Source: Diadophis punctatus similis
Taxonomy: Eukaryota > Chordata > Lepidosauria > Squamata > Dipsadidae
NCBI GenBank assembly: GCA_023053685.1
Contig: JALIGW010000016.1
Location: forward strand, 7,532,501-7,596,500
DNA length: 64,000 nucleotides
Reading direction: 5' to 3'
Part shown: positions 1-10,959 of the stretch, piece after piece
Layout: each line of letters starts with the position of its first letter
Position numbering within the stretch: position 1 is the stretch's first letter
Made by a program: the position numbers and the translations under genes
Notes under the pieces: model-generated
Databases searched by the model: none
Told to the model about the DNA's origin: nothing
The model's input: the letters and a program-made list of their open reading frames with translations, nothing else

Positions 1-1083
1 AGTACAGTACAGTACAGTAATGGAAACTCTGCCCCTCTTTATATGCATCAGATGCAGAAAAGGAAGCAGGGCTTTGATTGCATGGTCTTATACACCATCT
101 TGATTTTTGACAGCCCCTCTCCTGACATTGGCACTCCTGTGAGTATCCTTTCATACACACAATAGTGAGCAGGATAGAGAGGATAAATATAGTAAAAAAA
201 AGGGGGTGGTTAATTTTTCAATTTCTTCCAGTATTGTTATCTACATATAAAGACAGGCACATTCAAAAACTATATTTATTTAATAGCAACGGACTGCACA
301 TTGCAGTAAGTATAATTTTAAAATAGCCACAATTCCTGAGAATCAGATAATTCTTTGATGTTGTTTATAGGGGTATAGAATAGTGAGTGATCTCTAGCCA
401 CTGTTACAGTTGTCACTGAGGAGAAAACAGCCTATTATTTAATTTTAGTGGCTGGGAATGAAAACAGCTGAGAATTGTTGCCAGAAATCTGTTTATAAAG
501 AAAGGGGAATATTCTTCTCTTTATCATTCAAACTGAAATGCGGCGGCTCAGAAAAGATAAAAGATCAGAGCCTTCAGTGGAGTCCTCCGTAAGATCTAGG
601 GAATGCAATATGTTGCCATGGTCCATACTGATGGTTTTCAATAAAAGGCAAACATTGCAAAATGCATAGACCGAGCATTTGCGTGCAAGATTTCGAAATG
701 TTACAAGCTGCACGTAGCTGCAGTTTTAATATACTTTCTGGTGTTCTGATCGGAATTTGATCCAGAATGTAGATTAAGTCACATTTCAATTAACATTATA
801 ATTAATTTCTCCACCCTCCATTAATTTTTATGAGGAAACCTAAAAGATGCACTTAGGGAGATTCTACTAATAACAGCAGTGGGTCTTTTTATCTAATTCC
901 TGCTAATAGAAAGAGGAAACAGCATGCAACTGTGTAGCTCAGGGGTTCCACTACCCCCAGTCTGTGGACTGGCACTGGGCCGCAGCATGCCAGAAACAGG
1001 GTACCGCAAGCAAGCGAAGCTGCATCCGTGGGATGCAGGCAGCATGCGAAACCATGACCCCTCCAATCCATGGAAAAACTTCT
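1..1083. other. Intergenic DNA, no recognised gene
   Basis: Begins with about four copies of AGTAC, then AT-rich sequence without a recognisable exon, RNA gene or repeat family. Short frames here have no family signature. Confidence 0.5.
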
Positions 1084-1091
1084 CTCTACAG

Positions 1092-1227
1092 CAGTGTTTC
1101 CCAACCTTGGCAACTTGAAGATGTCTGGACTTCAACTCCCAGAATTCCCCAGCCAGCATTCGCTGGCTGGGGAATTCTGGGAGTTGAAATCCAGACATCT
1201 TCAAGTTGTCAAGGTTGGGAAACACTG
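1092..1227. mobile_element. Palindromic hAT-like MITE
   Basis: A near-perfect fold-back element with ends CAGTGTTTCCCAACC and its complement, and an inner CCCAGAATTCC arm. It is flanked by an exact 8-bp TSD CTCTACAG (1084-1091 and 1228-1235), typical of hAT transposition. Same family as the copies at 18255, 22312, 26794, 33259 and 37838. Confidence 0.85.
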
Positions 1228-1499
1228 CTCTACAGAACTGGTCCCTGCTGCCCGCTGGTCTAGCTTTTCTATAGCCTGATGCTCTTAAAAGAGGTTTTAA
1301 AAGGCTTCTGACCAATACATCCAAAGTACCCATCTTGACTCTATCTATGGTATCTGGAGCTCAATGGAAAGCTTTCAATTAAATTATTGACAGAAGGGTC
1401 ATTTCTTTCAATTCAGTTTTAGATCTCATGTGATATACAACAGGCAAGTATTGAAGCTAAAACAAAGTTGATTTACAATGACTATGATAATGATTTATC

Positions 1500-1576
1500 A
1501 CTATTGTATGTACACCGAGAGCTTATGCACCGGAGACAAATTCCTTGTGTATCTAATCACACTTGGCCAATAAAGA
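1500..1576 (+). mobile_element. L3/CR1-type LINE 3' end (snake type)
   Basis: The segment ending CACTTGGCCAATAAAG runs directly into an ATTCT array. The same 3' end is present on the other strand at 47571-47640. This LINE with AATAG-type tails is characteristic of snake genomes (family knowledge). Confidence 0.7.
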
Positions 1577-1785
1577 ATTCTATTCTATTCTATTCTATTC
1601 TATTCTATTCTATTCTATTCTATTCTATTCTATTCTATTCTATTCTATTCTATTCTATTCTATTCTTCATTCCAATATCTATTCTATTCTATTCTATTCT
1701 ATTCTATTCTATTCTATTCTATTCTAGTCTATTCTATTCTAGTCTATTCTATTCTAGTCTAGTCTAGTCTAGTCTAGTCTAGTGA
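1577..1785 (+). repeat. (ATTCT)n array with CTAGT variants
   Basis: Long pentanucleotide microsatellite growing from the LINE 3' end. The motif changes towards the 3' side from ATTCT to TCTAG/CTAGT units. A solo LTR lies 5 bp after it. Confidence 0.95.
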
Positions 1786-1790
1786 TACTG

Positions 1791-2205
1791 TGCCAGGCCG
1801 AAGCCATTTTACTTGGGGTCTTCGGCCTGCCACACTTTATGCTATTTTAAAATGTATTCTTTGCTGTGGGAATTTGGGAGGGGGAATTGCATGAGGGCTG
1901 TCTGCATGTAGCTATAACAAATTCTTTCTAGATAGCCAAGGTCATCCTTTGTCTTCGCACCCCTGCACCTGCATGGAAGGAGATGGGTGTTTCTGCCAAG
2001 TTGGCAGTTGAAGATTAGTTAACGTGATGAACTTGGGGATGTGGGGACAAGGGCTTAAACTTTCAACTGGGTGGAGAAACCCCGGGATTTCAGATTCGGG
2101 TTTCTCCCAGATGTGACAATATGGCTCTGTTAATAAATTGGAACTTTGAGGAATACTTTGCCTGGGACTCTGATTTAGTTTTGGATGCTATTTGAAACCC
2201 TGACA
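1791..2205 (+). mobile_element. Solo LTR, 415 bp
   Basis: Starts TGCCAGG and ends CCTGACA (inverted termini TG..CA), flanked by an exact 5-bp duplication TACTG (1786-1790 and 2206-2210). AATAAA at 2132-2137 fits an R-region polyadenylation signal. No internal retroviral or retrotransposon coding sequence is next to it, so it is a solo LTR left by recombination. Class (ERV or Ty3-like) is not determined. Confidence 0.78.
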
Positions 2206-2210
2206 TACTG

Positions 2211-4268
2211 TAGTAATGATGCTTAGATGCAATTAGTAAATTCTACTGGTGGAACAAATACTGGCTACGTTTATGACATATCTGTACACAAATAGACAAT
2301 AATATCAACTTCAAAATTTTGTCTGGGCCCAATGTAAATTAATTTGTACCCTATAGTTCCTGAATTACTCCTTTCTATAAAAGATATTTGTTCAGTCCTT
2401 GGGTTTTTCTTTAGATCTGTTGTGGCATCTTGCATTAACAATTTTGTTTTTAATTTCCCATCTCCAAAAGTCTCCGAGGGTCATAATAAGTTTAATAAAT
2501 AATACGAAAAATCTTTCTGTGGTTTCCCAGAGATTTCAGAGTTAGAAGATTCAATCTTTTGAGGGAGAAAGGATGGGTGGGAATTAAGAGACAAATCCTC
2601 TCTAAAATAGCCACTCCATTAGAGGGGATGTTTCTTAAGGGATAAAGGGGTACCTTAGTTATGGTTTAAGATATCCATTTTGTCCCTTGTAAAATGTAAA
2701 AACCCATCCCATAAATTAGGCAAACCCTTGGCTCCCTTCTGTTCAACTGTCATGAGTTTCTGGCCCTGTTTTGACATCATTGGTGGCTAAAATTTATGAG
2801 ACACCACCACCACCCCAGTTACAGAAAAGTTACTTACTTCTTTGCCCTAAGAGGGTTTTTTTAACCTTTTCCACAATCCCCTGCTTGTGTGAAGTTTAAA
2901 TATTAATTTCTTCTTATCTCACAGAAATTAGGGTGAGGCAAAACAAGATGTTTTTAGTCATATTTTTCAAAATAACGATATAGCAAGTTTCTTCTGGTAC
3001 ATCTGTCTTCATATGTACATGGATGGGCCTGCAAAGTTTACAGTTTAGTTCCCCAGTTGCAATAGGCTCCTCCAACTTAAAATGTTTCTTCTCAATGGTT
3101 GTTTGCAGGATGTGTTGGAACAATGAGAATTTTGGAAGTTCTAGTCCCAACACATGTAGAGAAGCTGTGGACCCTTCCATAGGCTGTATAGACTGTTTGC
3201 CTTTGATGAACATTTACATCCAAACCACTAATTGTTATGTGTGATCTTATCTTCACCACTTGTGTAAATTAAACAAGTGAAATCTTTCCTTTTGTTCTTT
3301 CTTTTATGCCAGAAGCTGTTCAAGATGACGGAACAATCTGAAGTGAAAATGTTCACCCATTATTGCAGACCGTATCCAGAGAAAGACCAAGCTGCTTCCA
3401 AATAGCAGGCAGAACTATTTGAAAAGCACTTAAATTGACTTAATTAATGATTTTTTAATGGGTTATTCCCCTCCATCCCGCCCCCGTACACTTATAATAA
3501 TATGTGTGCTCTATGAATTGGTTCAGAATATTCCAAGCCAAAAAGAACACAGCGTTTTATTCTTTGTAATTGCCAGCATGGGATTCTGCAGGCAGGCCCA
3601 GTGGGTAGGAATGGCCTGAACCGGTCCAGAGAACATCCCTGCTGGCAACTCTGTCACAGACATTTTTTAAAACCCTGGGAGAATAGGAACATCTCATTCA
3701 TCCATACAAACAGATCAAGCACTAAGCGAAGGAAATGTCAAAGATGAAAAACAAACGCCCTGTGCACCCTGCTGTCAGCTCATGTATGACATGAACTAAA
3801 TGTGAGTCAGCAATCCCATGCACATTTATTTGAAGTAATTCCCATTGAACTCAGCAGGGAGTCCTTGCCATAGGATTAGGTTCTATAAGCGATAAAATAT
3901 TGACTAGATTTACATGTTGTACCAAGCTCTGCAGTGTTTGAATCTTGCTTTGAGGACCAAGCCAATTACGTCTTACTCATGAAACCATAATGAAGCAAAC
4001 CATGAGCTCTGTTTGGCTAGATATACATACATATGAAGCCCAAACCAAATCAATGATTGCTTGGTGCAGTGTTTGTTGGATAAGCTGTGTGGAAAAGGCT
4101 AAGCAACCCTTGGCATGGGTGTAGCTCTCCATGACCTTTGATGTAGTTAATTGTAAGGTCCATATTTTCCTGCTTTCCCTCCCCTGCCTCTTCCTTCCTT
4201 ACTACTTCTGCACCCATTTTCAGCAAAGCTTCAGGAGAGTACAGTCCTCTCATAGCAGATTCCAGATG
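2211..4268. other. Intergenic DNA, mostly unassigned
   Basis: AT-rich sequence with no recognisable gene. A diverged palindromic repeat lies at about 3808-3890. The rest shows no family that I recognise. Confidence 0.5.
3808..3890. repeat. Diverged palindromic MITE fragment
   Basis: Contains CCCATTGAACTCAG and CCATAGGATTAGG, the core of an old sauropsid fold-back repeat (tcccattgaactcaatggga type). A second diverged copy is at about 32965-33060. Confidence 0.45.
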
Positions 4269-4276
4269 TGTCAAAC

Positions 4277-4430
4277 CAGCGGTGGGTTGCTCCTGGTTTT
4301 GGCCTGGTTCTGCGAACTGGTAGCGGCGGTGGCAGGGGGAGACTCCGCCCACGCTCCCAGGACGCTACTGCGCATGCGAGCGCGAGCACGCACATGAACT
4401 GATAGCAATGGGTTTTAGAACCCACTACTG
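4277..4430. mobile_element. hAT-like MITE, GGTGGGTT family
   Basis: Ends CAGCGGTGGGTTGC and AACCCACTACTG, flanked by an exact 8-bp TSD TGTCAAAC (4269-4276 and 4431-4438). The GC-rich interior contains CTGCGCATGCG. Confidence 0.85.
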
Positions 4431-4560
4431 TGTCAAACATTCTGATACCATGCAGTTGTGAAACAACGGCAAATAGGATCTTGTTTTGTGGGTTGCTCCT
4501 TTGAAAATCTGACAGAAATGAAAATTTCTAATAGGGAATAAAGAGAACCACTGTCATGTA

Positions 4561-4790
4561 CTGGTAGTCCTTGACTTACAACCATTCGTTTAGTGACCAT
4601 TTTAAGTTAGAACAGCACTAAAAAAAGTGACTTATGACCAGTTTTTCACACAACCGTTGCAGCATCCCCATGGTCACATGATCAGAACTCTGGCAGTTGG
4701 CAACTGACATGAATTTATGACAGTTGTACTGTCCCAGGGTCATGTGATCACCATTTGTAAGCTTGAGTGAAGTCAATGGGGGAGGCCAGA
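4561..4790 (+). mobile_element. TA-flanked DNA transposon fragment (GTAGTCCTTGACTTA family)
   Basis: Starts CTGGTAGTCCTTGACTTAC after a TA dinucleotide. The interior (GTGACTTATGACC, GTTGCAGCATCCCCATGGTC) is shared with the copies at 16051, 31192, 49107 and 51498. Probably a Tc1/mariner-superfamily non-autonomous element truncated at its 3' end. Confidence 0.7.
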
Positions 4791-5111
4791 TTTGCTTATG
4801 TACCCTTGAATTACATGAATTGAATGGTTCTGCCTCAGCTATGAACCAAGAAGGCTTTAGCAAATTCCCTCTCTTGTCTTCAAGAATCTCACAGGATTTT
4901 TGTGAGGCTAGAATTTTTACCAGAAAGTACTTGAAGAAAGGGATGGACAATTTTGCCTATTTTAGGCAGTTCCAGTCAAATATTCTTGTGAATAAGAGAT
5001 TGCTGTGATACCTTGCTTCCTACAATTAATCAGATTTAGCTGTAGCAAATGATTCTGTTTCCTATTTTGAGCTGTACTTGGGGTGGGGTGTTTTTCAGAG
5101 AACAACTGAAA

Positions 5112-5290
5112 TAGCAATAGCAATAGCACTTAGACTTATATACCACTTCATAGTGCTTTACAGCCCTCTCTAAGCGGTTTTACAGAAATGGTGATGACAA
5201 ATTATCAGGTTGTATTTATTGTTACTAGGAAGGGCAATTAGTGCCTGAAGTGGTTACGGATGGAGGCAAATGATGAAAGTTACAATGTGA
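5112..5290 (-). repeat. Left arm of inverted repeat, with SINE-like 3' end
   Basis: Starts with the complement of the SINE tail (AATAGCAATAGCACTTAGAC) and continues into non-SINE sequence (AGGAAGGGCAATTAGTGCC, GATGAAAGTTACAATGTGAT). The same composite recurs inverted at 5626-5800, with a complete SINE between. Confidence 0.7.
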
Positions 5291-5301
5291 TATAATATGA
5301 T

Positions 5302-5540
5302 TGAGCCACGGTGGTGCAGTGGTTAGAATGCAGTACTGCAGGCTACTTCTGCTGACTGCCGGCTGCCTGCAATTTGGCAGATTGAATCTTACCGGCTCAA
5401 GGTTGACTCAGCCTTCCATCCTTCCGAGGTCGGTAAAAATGAGGACCCAGATTGTTGGGAGAAATAGGCTGACTCTGTAAAACTGCTTAGAGAAGGCTGT
5501 AAAGCAGTATATAAGTCTAAGTACTATTGCTATTGCTATG
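5302..5540 (+). mobile_element. tRNA-derived SINE, full length
   Basis: Head GAGCCACGGTGGTGCAGTGG (diverged pol III A box), B-box region AGATTGAATC, body GACTCAGCCTTCCATCC, tail GCTATTGCTATTGCTAT. It lies between the arms of an inverted repeat. Confidence 0.85.
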
Positions 5541-5566
5541 ATGTCATAATTAAACCCCATACATAG

Positions 5567-5625
5567 ATCTGTCTGTCTATCTGTCTGTCTGTGTACATGT
5601 ATGTATATATATGTATGTATATATA
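5567..5625 (+). repeat. (TCTG)n/(TGTA)n simple repeat
   Basis: GTCTGTCTATCTGTCTGTC followed by a TATG/TATA tract. Confidence 0.9.
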
Positions 5626-5800
5626 GGATTCCATTATGACATCACATTGTAACTTTCATCATTTGCTCCCACTTTTAACCCCTAGAGGCACTAATTGCCC
5701 TTCCTAGTGACAGAAAGTACAATCTGATAATTTTCCATCAACATTTCTGTAAAACTGCTTAGAAAGGGTTGTAAAGCACTATGAATCTGTATATGTCTAT
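5626..5800 (+). repeat. Right arm of inverted repeat
   Basis: Its reverse complement matches 5150-5290 with scattered differences, including GGCAATTAGTGCCTC and AAATGATGAAAGTTACAATG blocks. The pair can fold around the central SINE. Confidence 0.75.
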
Positions 5801-5892
5801 ATATATATCAAGACTCTGCTTGGTAATGAGTGCAACCCATCTTTTCCAGAGTCTGTTGCAGGAGAATTAGCTGACTTGCAAAGAAACCAAAT

Positions 5893-6245
5893 CAGGAGTG
5901 GTTCTAACTTACCTCACAGCTGGTTCGCTTCCTCACGCGCCGCGTGGCTGCGCCGTGCACATGTGCGCATGTGCAGTGGCAAAAAATAAAACCAAAAGCA
6001 AGATGGTAATGCATGCGCAGTGCCAGAAACTCAGCTTCTGCGCATGCACAGAAGAAAAAAAACCGGAAAAAATTCAGGGGGAAAAATTCGGGGGAAAAAA
6101 ATCCAAAAAAAATCAAATAAAAAAAAGATGGCGGCGCCCATGGACCGGCACCAACTGAACTTGTTCCGTGATGTCATTGTGACATCACTAGCGGGTTGCT
6201 ACTGGTTCAGGCGAACTGGTCCGAACCGGGAGGAACCCACCTCTG
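5893..6245. mobile_element. hAT-like MITE, GGTGGGTT family, 353 bp
   Basis: Ends CAGGAGTGGTTC and GGAACCCACCTCTG, with an exact 8-bp TSD AACCAAAT (5885-5892 and 6246-6253). The interior has CpG-rich TGCGCATG motifs and an A-rich centre. Short frames across it are not genes. Confidence 0.83.
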
Positions 6246-6253
6246 AACCAAAT

Positions 6254-6847
6254 GCAGTACTCACAGGCTGCAACCACTAGTTTTTTTTCAGATGCTAAGA
6301 AAACACCAGCATGGCAAACATAGAAACATGGAGGAATACCATAAACAATACGAAGAGGTTGTACTAGCCCTGAACTGGAGGGGTGGGGCAAGAAATGCCA
6401 GTGGCAGAGTGTGCTTGACATATGGAGCCATCAGATAAGTATGCCCATTCTCGGAGCACTTTGATTTCTGCAAGGTTAGATTAACCCAGAGCAAAATAAT
6501 CTCAAACTGGAATCGGAAAGAGACTCAACGAAGAGTTTCTTAATCCCTTAGCTGCTATTCGTTTTTTCATTTATCAAATTTTTCTTTTAGTTCATTCTTT
6601 TTTTACACAACTTTAAGAGGGAGAAAAAGCCCCATTAAAATATATATGCTTTTTTGCATCTATTTGCTAAATCTACGTACATTGTTTTGTATTTTTTTCA
6701 ACCCTTCACATGCCGTAAGAAGCCTGGTATAACCCATGAGTGAGGGAGGTCACAAGCCCATACAATGCAACCAGAATCACAAACCAGATTGAGGTGTATT
6801 TATCCAGATGTAAGCACTAACTTGTTAATTTAGATTTACAGAAGACA
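6254..6847. other. Intergenic DNA, no recognised gene
   Basis: AT-rich sequence without an identifiable exon or repeat family. Confidence 0.5.
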
Positions 6848-6955
6848 GAAAAACAAGAGTTGGAAGGGATCTTGGAAGTCTTCTAGTCCAACCCCTTGCC
6901 CAAGTAGGTGACACTATACCATTCCATACAAATGGGATGTGAGCAATCTTATTTA
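6848..6955 (-). mobile_element. CR1 LINE 3'-end fragment
   Basis: GAGTTGGAAGGGATCTTGG and TCTAGTCCAACCCCTTGCC are the complement of the typical CR1 3' end (GGTTGGACTAGAAGACC..CCTTCCAACTC). Confidence 0.8.
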
Positions 6956-7017
6956 TTATCTTATTTATTTATTTAGTGGCAAACTATAAGAAGGTCTCTA
7001 GTAGTATGTGTTGTCCA

Positions 7018-7120
7018 ACTAACTTATCTGATGAAATAAGTCACAGCTCGTGACAGCTATATCGTTTAATAAGATTCGTTAGTCAGAAACGGTGCTGTAA
7101 GATTCCTTCTGAGTTTTTTT
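7018..7120 (+). repeat. Old retroelement 3' end (unclassified)
   Basis: GATGAAATAAG..TTTAATAAGATTCGTTAGTC..GGTGCTGTAAGATTCC resembles a LINE-type 3' end widespread in sauropsids (taataaattngttagtc..ggtgc core). Diverged. Confidence 0.4.
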
Positions 7121-8230
7121 GCCACTATAGACTAACAACAACTCTTACCTACAATTCCTGACAAACCATTTAAGTTTACAACCTAACATATCTTTCCTTC
7201 CAAAGCTGTTAACTATGCCCTGGGCTGGTTTCAACCTTGGCTTCCTAGTGCATTCATGCCCCAAAGGTTCTTTACTTTGCTGTAAGGAAATAGAGACAAA
7301 GGAAAATAGTGTGGATATTAATAATTCAACCAATATGGAATCCCTCTGTTACCCTTTGGAAGAGGAAAGCGGTTATTGGTAGATTTTAGATTAATGACAG
7401 ACGCTGGTTTATTTTAATGCTGAGCGTAATCCATTAGTAGCAGCCATCCATGCTAAAAATAAAAATTAATTTATCAGAAAAAGTCACTGAAATGGCCATG
7501 AATAATGTAAAAGTTGCTATTCAAAGGCTGTTTATTAAAGCAAGTTTGGACGTGGAGCACAATCATTTTCGCTAGGGCAATGAGACAATGCCCCTTTTGT
7601 GTTTCCCATCTTAATGGCCAATAGCTCAGCTTCAAAACACAGGTCACTTTTATTATATTTAGTGATTCTCCCAGTCCAATAACACTTTAATAACAATTCC
7701 ACGTCAGAGCACATCAAAGGCATCAGAAAGGAAACCTCTGCCTCCACCTGCTTTCCCCTAATTTTTATGCTTATAATCAAAAGGCCCCAAGGAAGATCTT
7801 TTTATTTGACTGCACAGTAGACAATTAAAGTGGGGTCAGATAGGATCTTCTGCATTCAGGAATTGATATGCAAGAAGGATCTGAGTGAAGTCACACCCAT
7901 AATAAATAGGGCATACTTCGAAGGGGGCAAGTGAAACAGGCATTTTTTTCAGTTGGCATACTATACTATATCCTTTGACGAAGAGCATTGACTTCCCCAT
8001 CAGATATATTGGACTTCTCTTCCCATAACTGTCTGGCAATGGTTCAAGAGAGGCTTATTAATAGATACTGGTTGATTTATTGGCTGCATTTCCACATTGC
8101 ATTGCACTTCAATTTTTTCACTGTGGCTCAGGAAAGAAGCTACCATGTACTGTGTCCACACATCTCATACTAAGTCACAAATCATGATTTATAAACCACA
8201 ATGACTCAGTTCAAATATTGCTTTAAGTCA
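7121..8230. other. Intergenic DNA, no recognised gene
   Basis: No exon or RNA gene recognised. Short frames lack family signatures. Confidence 0.5.
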
Positions 8231-8235
8231 AAATC

Positions 8236-8449
8236 TGTAAGGGAAAGAGTGGCAGAACCTGGGGGCGGAGTTAAAAGAGAGATCAGCCTAGAATCCTTAC
8301 ATTGCCACAAGCAAGTCCTACCCTCCTTGAATTCCTTTGACCCTTATTTCATTCCCAGCAAGTGCTAACCATTAGTTGAGAATATTCCTGTTCATGGGTG
8401 TGGGTACCAATAAATCAGTTTAATTGGATCTGATCTTTGGTGCCTGACA
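8236..8449 (+). mobile_element. Solo LTR, 214 bp
   Basis: Starts TGTAAGGG and ends CCTGACA, flanked by an exact 5-bp TSD AAATC (8231-8235 and 8450-8454). AATAAA at 8409-8414 precedes the 3' end by about 35 bases. Its CCTGACA terminus matches the LTR ending at 2205, so the two may belong to related families. Confidence 0.75.
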
Positions 8450-8739
8450 AAATCTTTTATATGTTTTTATATATAGCATATATTGGTTCCTAGCTGTAAG
8501 CCATTCAGAGTCATTTAGGAGTGGGCAGCCTATAAATAAAATGAAAATAAAACCAAATTGACCACTTGATGGCTTAATACAGCTGTACATCCTGTACGAA
8601 TGAAGGCAAATCCTATAAACTGTAAATCCTGTAGTTTGAAGCAATGTGATTTCTGCAGATATAACAGCAAGCCATGTAGCAGAGTAACCAGGAGATTGAT
8701 ATCCTCCATGAGCTCAAGGATTTAACGTGAGATTCCTTC

Positions 8740-8835
8740 ATTTTATTTTAACAACAACTCTGTGAGGAAGGATGAGCTGAGATTGACTAATTGGCTCAAA
8801 GTCAATCAATAAGCTTCCATGGCCGAGTCCAAATC
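8740..8835 (+). repeat. L2/MIR-like fragment
   Basis: AACAACTCTGTGAGGAAGG, GGCTCAAAGTCAATCAATAAG and CTTCCATGGCCGAGT resemble the conserved 3' part of L2/MIR-type repeats. A similar fragment is at about 29715-29800. Confidence 0.5.
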
Positions 8836-9115
8836 TTCCAACACCTTAACAACTTCCAGTATATTTAGAGACAATTTCTAGGCATTTTTTTTGTTGCTCT
8901 GGGAAGGAAAAAGGGCTTGTCGACCTAGCTCTGCTAAGGTGCACCTCTTCTTCTGTTGGATCTCCCTGACAGTATTAGCTGCCTTAAGAACTATTGTGGC
9001 ATCAATTGACATAACATTTGCATGAACGTTCACATAGTTCTCTCCATTGTACCACATCAGGGAAAGTTACAGCCCAGGCTGAAAACACCATCTTTCCATC
9101 TAGCTGGGAGCAGAT

Positions 9116-9364
9116 ATGGGGTGAAATGCTACTGGTTTTGCCCGGTTCGGGTGTACTGGTAGCGGCGGCTGCCGGTGGTTCGGAGAACTGATAGTGGCGG
9201 CAGTGTGAGGCTCCACCCATCCGCCCGGACGTCGCCATTTTCTTTTTTTTTAACCCTCTGCGCATGCGCAAAGCCTTCTATGCATGCGCAGAGAATGAAA
9301 AAGTGCACGCAACGGTGGCGCGCGCTTCCGAACTGGTAGGGAAGGCAAGTAGATTTCACCGCTG
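9116..9364. mobile_element. hAT-like MITE, GGTGAAAT/GGTTCGG family
   Basis: Starts ATGGGGTGAAATGC and ends ATTTCACCGCTG, with an exact TSD GAGCAGAT (9108-9115 and 9365-9372). Contains a perfect TGCGCATGCGCA palindrome at 9259-9270. Confidence 0.83.
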
Positions 9365-9372
9365 GAGCAGAT

Positions 9373-10090
9373 GGCACATGTCATCTGCTCCTGCTGCATA
9401 ATTTTCACCTTTGTTGTTTCTGGCAGCAGTTTCTATTTTCCATAGGATACCATTTTGTACCGACACAACTAATTGGTTCATCCATCTGCATCAAGAACAA
9501 ATTAATTTTCTGAGTGTCAGTTCTCATATAGCTGAAGCATATGATCTCCATCCAAGGAGACAGAGGGATTAACAGGTTTGTAATGGAAGAAAGGTATGGT
9601 TGCCAATGGGAATATCTTGGGGGGTTTGATTGGTTAGAATGCCTAAGAGGAATATACCAAAATACAATAATGTGTTCCAATTCTGACTCTTGTCAGAGCT
9701 GCCACCACTTAAACAGTCTCTAAATAGAAATGATCCTTGGCTCAATTTGTTGAGAAAGGCATAATTTTATTGGAAGTCACATGTATTGCAGTACTGCATA
9801 GCCAGAACTGAGAACTCTGCACCAAAATCCCTAAGTTCAACTTTTCCCTCCCTTAGCTGTCTCCCATTGCCCACCCCCGTGCAATCAGTTGGGTTCAGAC
9901 AGGATGTCTTCATAATGGTCTGTCCAAATACAGGGTGGTATGCAGCTGGTATGCTGGGTGACCTTGAAGCAGCGTCTGGGAGAGATACATCACTTGCTTT
10001 CGTTTTCCCCCTTTGCCTTCCCCCCTCTTCACAGTTCATGGCATGTTCTGACCTGGCTCCCAAACACGACAAACCTTCTGTAGTTACTTA
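9373..10090. other. Intergenic DNA, no recognised gene
   Basis: Non-repetitive in appearance. The open frames on both strands near 9767-10091 have no recognisable domain. Confidence 0.45.
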
Positions 10091-10091
10091 A

Positions 10092-10178
10092 TTGTTCCCT
10101 TTATTAGGAGCCCCAGCAAAGAAGACAGCAAAAAGTCTCTCATCAATCAGTCAGTCTCTCTGTCTCTCTCTGTCTCTC

Positions 10179-10237
<59 letters not shown>

Positions 10238-10640
10238 GAGCAGGCTAACAGGTTGTCTGCTACACCTATTCATCTCCACACCCTGCCTTTTATCCCCAGA
10301 GCTAGAAGCAGTGGCTCTTCCGTCCCAAGGACCGGCCCATAGATTTCCACTGCTCTCCTCTTCTCTGCCTTCTGTGCATATGCGCATCAGGCACTGGACC
10401 CAACTGTTCCTCCTCTTCCTCATCAGCCATCTCCAGACCTGGGGGCTGTTGTCTCTCCATTTGAGGACTGATGGACGGTCCAGGCTCCACTTCTGTCTCT
10501 ATCTCTGATAGCTCCACTCCCTTTCCCCCCTCGGAGCTCTCAGATTGCCTTGATGCTGGCCCTGACTCCCACGCCACCTCCTCATCTGATTTGGCTGCTG
10601 GAGAGGCTGGTGGCCGACAGGCCACAACACGGCAGTCTGT
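10092..10640 (-). mobile_element. Possible retroelement 3' fragment
   Basis: On the minus strand an acidic/basic low-complexity frame (ADEEEEEQLGPVPDAHMHRR) is followed downstream by a TCTG/TC/AC simple repeat and then AATAAAGG near 10102. The arrangement resembles the 3' portion of an LTR retroelement, but no TSD, protease, RT or integrase motif was found. It could also be a decayed gene exon. Confidence 0.33.
10149..10238 (+). repeat. (TC)n/(TCTG)n/(AC)n microsatellite
   Basis: Compound simple repeat GTCTCTCTCTGTCTG..TCTCTCTC..ACACACAC. Confidence 0.95.
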
Positions 10641-10959
10641 CACCGAATAGTAGTGAAGCACAAGCAAGCGATAAGGTGGCAGCTGACACCTCTGCTATTT
10701 GCCATCAAGACTAACAGGAATTTTAAATGTTTCAGATGGAGCTATATTCCTCTTCCACTTTTCTAGAACATTTTTTTTAATGAGATACTATGGCCAAGTT
10801 TGCTTTTTAAGACAATGATGGATTTAATGAGGGAATAGTCCCTTCCGTCCTCCATGTGGTATTTTAAACTGCATGCATTCTGCAGCAATAGATATAATTT
10901 TGGATACATGTGTGTATCTGTCAGACTATTCTCTTTAGAGAACAGCAACAGCAACATTA

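Noticed and set aside
10092..10508. 138-codon plus-strand open frame
   Set aside because: Its LSLSVCLSVCLS stretch comes from the TC/TCTG repeat.
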